Source: JAITVB01 sp031553805
GTDB lineage: Bacteria; Bacteroidota; Bacteroidia; Bacteroidales; Rikenellaceae
Reading direction: 5' to 3'
DNA: 64,000 nucleotides
Assembly (NCBI GenBank): GCA_031553805.1
Contig: JAVBLC010000002.1
Location: forward strand, 267,287 to 331,286
Shown: positions 60,037 to 64,000 of the stretch, piece after piece
How positions within the stretch are numbered: position 1 is the first letter of the stretch
Layout: each line of letters opens with the position of its first letter
The notes under the pieces: model-generated
The model's database searches: none
Seen by the model: the letters and a program-made list of their open reading frames with translations, nothing else
What the model was told of the DNA's origin: nothing
Translations under genes and position numbers: made by a program

Positions 60037-61404
60037 TTATTCGAGGTCGTATTTCTTCATTTTACTGTAGAGCGTGGGGCGGCTGATGCCCAACTGGGCC
60101 GCCGTCGCCGACAAGTTCTTCCCGTGTTGGGCCAGCGCGTTTTTGATCGCCAGCCGTTCAAGTTCGTCAAGCGATACGGAGGCTGTCGCATCAAATTTTT
60201 CGCCCGGGACATTGAAGAAGAAATCGGCCGCCGACAATTCCGGGCCTTCGCCCAGGATTACCGCCTTTTCGACCGCGTGCTGCAATTCGCGCACGTTGCC
60301 CGGCCAACCATAACTTTCGAGTTTTTCGATGGCGCTCTTGCCGAGCGTCAATCCCGCCTTACCATATTTTTTCGCAAATTTCTCCAGGAAAAACCGCGCC
60401 AGCAGCGGCAGGTCGCCCCGTCGCTCGCGCAAGGGCGGCACCTCGATCTGAATCGTATTGATCCGGTAGAAAAGGTCTTCCCGGAAAGCGTTTTCGGCTA
60501 CCATCAGGGGCAGGTCCTTGTTCGTGGCCGAGATCAGCCGGATGTCGACCCTAATCGGCACATTGCTCCCCACGCGCGTGATCTTTCGGGATTGCAGGGC
60601 AACCAACAGCTTGGCCTGCAACGGGTAACTCAGGTTGCCGATCTCGTCCAGGAAAAGCGTTCCGCCGTCGGCCGCTTCGAATTTTCCGGCCCGGTCGGCC
60701 TTGGCATCCGTAAAAGCGCCCTTGACGTGGCCGAACAACTCGCTTTCGAAGAGCGATTCGGTCAGCGAACCCGGGTCGACGCTCACCATCGCTTCGCTTG
60801 CCCGGTCCGAAATGCAGTGGATTTTCCGGGCGATCAACTCTTTGCCTGTTCCGTTTTCGCCAGTAATCAGGATGTTGGCATCGGTGCGGGCTACCTTCTC
60901 GACGAGCGAGAGCAGTTCCTGCATCGCTTTCGACGTGCCCCAGCAAACGTCGTCGCCGGGGCAAAGTTCCTGGTTGAGTACGCTCTGCCGGTCCTTGAGC
61001 CGTTTCACTTCGCGCCGCGAGGTGCGCAGTTCGAGCGCCGCCTGCAACGTGGCCAGCAGTTTGGCGTTGTCCCACGGCTTTACCAGAAAATCGAAAGCCC
61101 CCTCTTTTAAACCTGCCACTGCCAGTTCAACGTCGGCATACGCCGTGAAAAGCACCACGGGCAGTTCGCCGTCGAATTTTTTGATCTCGCGCAGCCAGTA
61201 TAAACCCTCGTTACCCGAATTGATCCCGGCCGAAAAATTCATATCAAGCAGCACCACGTCGGGCCGCTTTTCGCGCAGGGTCGAGGCGAGCGCATTGGGT
61301 GTAGCGAGCAGCGTCACTTCTTCGAAGTGGCTGCCGAGGAAAATCCGGAGGGCAGTAAGCACATTCCGATTATCGTCCACGACAAGAACAGATCCTTTTT
61401 TCAT
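60037..61404 (-). CDS. NtrC-family sigma-54-dependent response regulator
   Basis: 455 residues. Receiver domain 1-125 (SVLVVDDNRNVLTALRIFLG; phosphoacceptor Asp in VVLLDMNFSAG; Lys in FLVKPWDN). AAA+ domain about 140-380: Walker A GENGTGKELIARK, sigma-54-contact loop GAFTDA (canonical GAFTGA), Walker B GGTLFLDEIGNLS, RFREDLFYRIN-type sensor (AFREDLFYRINTIQIEVPPL), WPGNVREL. Fis-type HTH at the end (AIKNALAQHGKNLSATAAQL, GISRPTLYSKMKKY). Likely activates the convergent export operon. Confidence 0.95.
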   Translation of the reverse strand: MKKGSVLVVDDNRNVLTALRIFLGSHFEEVTLLATPNALASTLREKRPDVVLLDMNFSAGINSGNEGLYWLREIKKFDGELPVVLFTAYADVELAVAGLKEGAFDFLVKPWDNAKLLATLQAALELRTSRREVKRLKDRQSVLNQELCPGDDVCWGTSKAMQELLSLVEKVARTDANILITGENGTGKELIARKIHCISDRASEAMVSVDPGSLTESLFESELFGHVKGAFTDAKADRAGKFEAADGGTLFLDEIGNLSYPLQAKLLVALQSRKITRVGSNVPIRVDIRLISATNKDLPLMVAENAFREDLFYRINTIQIEVPPLRERRGDLPLLARFFLEKFAKKYGKAGLTLGKSAIEKLESYGWPGNVRELQHAVEKAVILGEGPELSAADFFFNVPGEKFDATASVSLDELERLAIKNALAQHGKNLSATAAQLGISRPTLYSKMKKYDLE

Positions 61405-61406
61405 AG

Positions 61407-61506
61407 GTGCCTCCCGGCACTCGGAATTTTGACTTTTGCCTGGACAAAGGGTACGTTCCGACTTCGGGATTTCTAATTTTACTTACACAGAATGCCATCC
61501 GGCACC
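61407..61506. repeat. Two REP-like hairpins upstream of the response regulator
   Basis: GTGCCTCCCGGCACTCGGAA (61407-61426) and TGCCATCCGGCACCCGG (61493-61509, followed by CGGTTTTTT). Both belong to the family at 4770 and 36572. The region 61421-61738 otherwise shows only AT-rich DNA and the tRNA promoter. Confidence 0.55.
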
Positions 61507-61682
61507 CGGCGGTTTTTTACTTTATTTTGACAAATATATGAAAAATAGGTTGTTTGACATCCAGCGAAAACGATGAATTTTTTGTTTCTGGCGATAAAAA
61601 TAATTTTACAGAAAGAATGGATGTAAGTATTTGTATATAAGTGTGTTTTTGTTTTTTGCAGGAAAATTGTGATTCGAGGGGG

Positions 61683-61710
61683 TTGATTGCGGAGAATTTT
61701 TCTATCTTTG
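61683..61710 (+). promoter_or_regulatory. tRNA-Ser(CGA) promoter
   Basis: TTG (61683-61685), 17-bp spacer, TATCTTTG (61703-61710), 28 bp before the tRNA. Confidence 0.65.
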
Positions 61711-61738
61711 TGCCGGATTTTACCGAACCACAACATCA

Positions 61739-61828
61739 GGAGAGATGCCGGAGTGGTCGATCGGGGCGGTCTCGAAAACCGTTGTACCCGCGAGGGTACC
61801 CAGGGTTCGAATCCCTGTCTCTCCGCCA
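61739..61828 (+). tRNA. tRNA-Ser (anticodon CGA), CCA encoded
   Basis: GGAGAGA pairs with TCTCTCC; discriminator G at 61825, CCA at 61826-61828. The anticodon loop CTCGAAA in CGGT/ACCG gives CGA (Ser, UCG). Long variable arm (GTACCCGCGAGGGTACC) as in class II tRNAs. Confidence 0.95.
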
Positions 61829-61850
61829 GGTAACATAGCAATATTGAGAA

Positions 61851-61890
61851 AATCGCTGAGATTCAAGACATCTCGGCGATTTTTGTTTTT
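61851..61890 (+). terminator. Terminator after tRNA-Ser(CGA)
   Basis: AATCGCTGAGAT (61851-61862) pairs with ATCTCGGCGATT (61870-61881, one G-U), then T-rich tail. Confidence 0.85.
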
Positions 61891-61908
61891 GGGCGGGTAC
61901 CTTCATCG

Positions 61909-62071
61909 CCCGGCGCGTTGAAGAAATGGGCTAAAGTAGACCTGCGTTTGCTCGGTGAGGTCAATAAACTCGTTTTCGATGTGCAAGGCTCGGACGACAA
62001 CGGCTACGGCACAGCCAAGCCAAGCCAAGCCCGTTTACTTCTGCCTCGACGACATCGCTATTGTGAAATAA
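61909..62071 (+). pseudogene. C-terminal remnant of a DUF4465-family gene
   Basis: The frame from 61918 reads KKWAKVDLRLLGEVNKLVFD, VQGSDDNGYG; another frame continues PVYFCLDDIAIVK-stop (62069-62071). Together these match the C-terminus of DUF4465 proteins (W-KVDL-LG-V-K-VF...NTPxYFCLDDI). The switch happens at (AGCCA)3AGCC (62013-62031): one 5-bp unit more, or two fewer, restores the frame. No upstream part of the gene remains. DUF4465 genes can accompany metal or cofactor uptake loci, as next to this one. Confidence 0.65.
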
Positions 62072-62122
62072 GAGTTTACAGATTTACCGCCCGGCGTTTC
62101 CCGAAAGCATCGCTGTGGTGTT

Positions 62123-62157
62123 GAGTGTCCGGGCTGGGAACCCGGGCACTCTTTTTT
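62123..62157 (+). terminator. Terminator after the DUF4465 remnant
   Basis: GAGTGTCCGGG (62123-62133) pairs with CCCGGGCACTC (62141-62151, one G-U), then TTTTTT. Its survival marks the remnant as the end of a once expressed gene. Confidence 0.8.
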
Positions 62158-62172
62158 GTGGGTAACCCACAT

Positions 62173-63327
62173 TTAAGCATTGAGATGGCGGCGTTTGCGG
62201 CGCAGCCACAGTATCCAGGCCGTTACCGGCAGCGATGCGCCGATGAGCGTGGCGCAGAACATCAGAATGCGGCCCGGCAGGCCGAGGATGCGCCCGTCGT
62301 GGATTTCGAGGTTCATCCGCCGCAGTTTGTCGGCACCCGTGGCCTGGGTGTACTTGCCCGCATAGGGGCCTCGACCTTCGAGGGGTGCGAGATTATAGCG
62401 GTCGAAGAACAGGTTGTCCGTGCGGTAGTACGAGCGGAATTTATGCACCACACTCACCCGGATCACCCCGTCGGCGGCGTGCGGCAATGCGAAATAGAAA
62501 CTCTCTGCCTGCGGTTCAGCCGCCTTCAAACGGCAGTAAAGGGTGTCGAGCAGTGCGTGTTGCTGCTCCTGCGTGGCAGCCAGGGCCATGTTGAGTGAAT
62601 CGGACTTGGGCAGCATATAGGGCTCCGGTTGCTTCCCGCCCGAAGTGGCGCGGTAGATCCCGTCGCCGAACCACGTGAAACTCCATACCAGCCCGGTCAG
62701 GCAGGCTGTCATCAGAAACAGGAAGGCATATCCGCCGAGGGCATTGTGCAGGTCAAAGACCAACCGGTGGCGCCCCGCGCGCAGGCGCACGGTAAAGGCC
62801 AGGCGGCGCGTTTTACTATTCCATTTTCGGGGCCACCAGAGGATAATCCCGGTGATGAGCACGACCAGGAACGTGACCACGCTCCAGCCGATCACGTATT
62901 TCCCCACGGGCCGCGGCAACCACAGTGTGCGGTGCCCGTCGAGGATGAAGCGGAAAAAATCAAAACTGCCCGGCGCGCTCACTTCGGTATGCAGGTGCGC
63001 CCCCGAGTAGGGATCGACCCAGACGGTGGCCCGGCCGCTCTCGCGGCTGAAATAGTCTATCGCTACCGCGTCTTTCGGCCGGGCATAGGTAATCGCCGAT
63101 GGACGCCGTCCTTTGGCCTGCCCGTCAGCCGCGCCAAGGATCGCTGAAGGCGGCAGCACGGGTGCGTCCTGCGGGGCGACGAAGCGCCACGGTTGCCGCA
63201 GGTCGTTGATCTCGTCCTTGAAAGCGTAGATACAGCCTGTGACGCAAACCACGAACACCACAACGCACGACAATTGTCCCAGCCAAAGATGGAGTATCCG
63301 TGCGATTTTTTTAGCCATGTTACTCAT
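62173..63327 (-). CDS. PepSY-associated membrane protein (XusC-like)
   Basis: 384 residues; ATG 63327, or ATG 63318 three codons later. Membrane segments: about 15-35 (LSCVVVFVVCVTGCIYAF), 145-170 (YVIGWSVVTFLVVLITGIIL), 190-215 (ALGGYAFLFLMTACLTGLVW) and 350-375 (ILMFCATLIGASLPVTAWIL). PepSY region between first helices (ITYARPKDAVAIDYFSRESG, RATVWVDPYSGAHLHTEVSA). Located just after a DUF4374 gene as in the xenosiderophore locus xusABC of Bacteroides thetaiotaomicron, where XusC is a PepSY inner-membrane protein likely handling iron release. Function by analogy. Confidence 0.88.
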   Translation of the reverse strand: MSNMAKKIARILHLWLGQLSCVVVFVVCVTGCIYAFKDEINDLRQPWRFVAPQDAPVLPPSAILGAADGQAKGRRPSAITYARPKDAVAIDYFSRESGRATVWVDPYSGAHLHTEVSAPGSFDFFRFILDGHRTLWLPRPVGKYVIGWSVVTFLVVLITGIILWWPRKWNSKTRRLAFTVRLRAGRHRLVFDLHNALGGYAFLFLMTACLTGLVWSFTWFGDGIYRATSGGKQPEPYMLPKSDSLNMALAATQEQQHALLDTLYCRLKAAEPQAESFYFALPHAADGVIRVSVVHKFRSYYRTDNLFFDRYNLAPLEGRGPYAGKYTQATGADKLRRMNLEIHDGRILGLPGRILMFCATLIGASLPVTAWILWLRRKRRHLNA

Positions 63328-63343
63328 ACGAAAAATACAAAAA

Positions 63344-63373
63344 GGGGCCGGAAGAGTGTTTTCTCCCGGCCCC
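63344..63373 (-). terminator. Intergenic terminator-like hairpin between DUF4374 and PepSY genes
   Basis: On the minus strand GGGGCCGG (63373-63366) pairs with CCGGCCCC (63351-63344) and is followed by TTTTT. It lies 14 bp after the DUF4374 stop and would attenuate read-through to the PepSY gene. Confidence 0.7.
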
Positions 63374-63387
63374 GAAATGGGATACGC

Positions 63388-64000
63388 TTAGGGGATAATG
63401 AACGAAGCCGACACGAAGTTGGCCGATACCATAGCCCCTGCCGTGGCCGTGGCCGTGGCGATGTCCACACGGTAGTAGCGTAGTCCTTCGGCCACCTCCA
63501 GCGGGTAGTAGAAATAGCCGCCGTCAACGATGCCGGACATGCGCTGCCCGCCGTTGCCGTCGTGCACCGGGATCTGGGGGATGTAACTCACCGTTTTGTT
63601 CACCACGTCGATGATGGCGCATTTGAGGGCTTTATCCTGCCACTGCACCATCTCAGTTGAGGTCTTGGTGTGGACCTGGGCGAAGAAACGGCCGCCGCCC
63701 AGGTATTGCAGGTGGGCAGGCTTGAAGCCGCCGGCAGCGGTCTCCACGTCGAAATAGTAACCGGCGTCGAACGCCGTGCCGCCCGAGGGGATGCGCAGGA
63801 AAGCGGCGGGCTTGGCGCTGTTCTGCGTGTAACCGTTGGCGATCGAGGTGTTAGAGAAGGTATATACATACGATTCGGCCTTGAATACGCCGTTGTAGCC
63901 GTTCCATGAGCCGCAGATGGCCGCGCGGCTGTCCTCGACGATGCCTTTGTAATCGAGCGAGGGGTAGTCGTACACGGCTATATAGGCGGTGTTGATGTCG
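63388..64000 (-). CDS. DUF4374 lipoprotein, C-terminal part (5' end outside window; XusB-like)
   Basis: The minus-strand frame is open to the window edge (DINTAYIAVYDYPSLDYKGI). About 204 C-terminal residues are visible, with repeated propeller-type strands (FAQVHTKTSTEMVQWQDKAL, KCAIIDVVNKTVSYIPQIPV, GYFYYPLEVAEGLRYYRVDI). This matches DUF4374, the family of XusB, a surface lipoprotein that binds ferric enterobactin in B. thetaiotaomicron. The TonB receptor (XusA-like) would be expected just upstream, outside the window. Confidence 0.82.
   Translation of the reverse strand, partial: DINTAYIAVYDYPSLDYKGIVEDSRAAICGSWNGYNGVFKAESYVYTFSNTSIANGYTQNSAKPAAFLRIPSGGTAFDAGYYFDVETAAGGFKPAHLQYLGGGRFFAQVHTKTSTEMVQWQDKALKCAIIDVVNKTVSYIPQIPVHDGNGGQRMSGIVDGGYFYYPLEVAEGLRYYRVDIATATATAGAMVSANFVSASFIIP

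Noticed and set aside
59983..61110. 375-codon plus-strand frame opposite the response regulator
   Set aside because: Antisense to a gene with all NtrC motifs; composition is Arg/Gln/Phe-rich and matches nothing.

Overview
The window looks like a chromosomal segment of a GC-rich member of Bacteroidales, most like the Rikenellaceae/Alistipes group. This is inferred from gene content: type V (FimA/Mfa-like) pili, FecR anti-sigma factors, DUF4249/DUF4374/DUF2795 proteins and TonB receptors. Promoters also fit, with many TTG-N19/20-TAnnTTTG matches, the Bacteroidota housekeeping consensus. Species cannot be fixed by eye. High GC at third codon positions creates many long antisense shadow frames, which were ignored.

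Layout. Bases 1-421 hold the end of a GNAT-like gene. Bases 422-1287 carry no convincing gene but contain two related hairpin RNAs ending in U tracts. Bases 1288-11687 form a type V pilus locus: ECF sigma factor, a broken extra copy of an anti-sigma gene, intact FecR anti-sigma factor, an outer-membrane DUF3575 protein with an N-terminal STN signalling domain, a DUF3868/OmpA-like protein, major pilin, anchor pilin and a 974-residue tip protein with a lectin-like C-terminus. An AraC regulator follows (12181-13122).

Bases 13670-21438 are a 7.8-kb integrative element in the 3' end of tRNA-Glu. It has a tyrosine integrase, excisionase-like HTH protein, replication-type winged-helix proteins, RhuM, an XRE repressor, and small unknown genes, one of which is split by a CA-dinucleotide tract. 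I see no relaxase, capsid or terminase. Both att cores, the displaced tRNA terminator and phased integrase arm-site repeats can be read directly.

Bases 21688-38384 are mostly conserved housekeeping genes: clpP-clpX; nusB-mtgA and two M16 peptidases; a flavoprotein; an S41 peptidase with a short C-terminus; a corrinoid adenosyltransferase; a DUF2795 protein; M23 peptidase; metallophosphoesterase; OsmC; engB; prs; then tRNA-Ser(GCT). Bases 38972-47080 carry a DUF4249/TonB-receptor pair, hcp with a ferredoxin-like partner and a divergent Crp/Fnr regulator, and a LPS-kinase-like gene. Bases 47360-58602 form one export operon: TolC, HlyD-type adaptor, three MacB/FtsX-type permeases, one ATPase and a transglutaminase-like protein. 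It is convergent with a histidine kinase and an NtrC-type sigma-54 activator, and a candidate sigma-54 promoter with an upstream palindrome lies in front of it. After tRNA-Ser(CGA) come a decayed DUF4465 remnant and the end of a siderophore-type locus (PepSY membrane protein and DUF4374 lipoprotein, similar in layout to XusC/XusB).

Across the window, a short hairpin repeat (consensus GTGCSNNCCSGCACNSGG followed by an AT-rich tail) occurs about eight times at gene ends, and a 97-bp repeat occurs twice, 25.7 kb apart. The strongest candidates for new biology are the sigma/anti-sigma/STN-barrel control of a pilus operon, the possible hypervariable tip adhesin, the tandem RNAs, and the small tRNA-Glu element.
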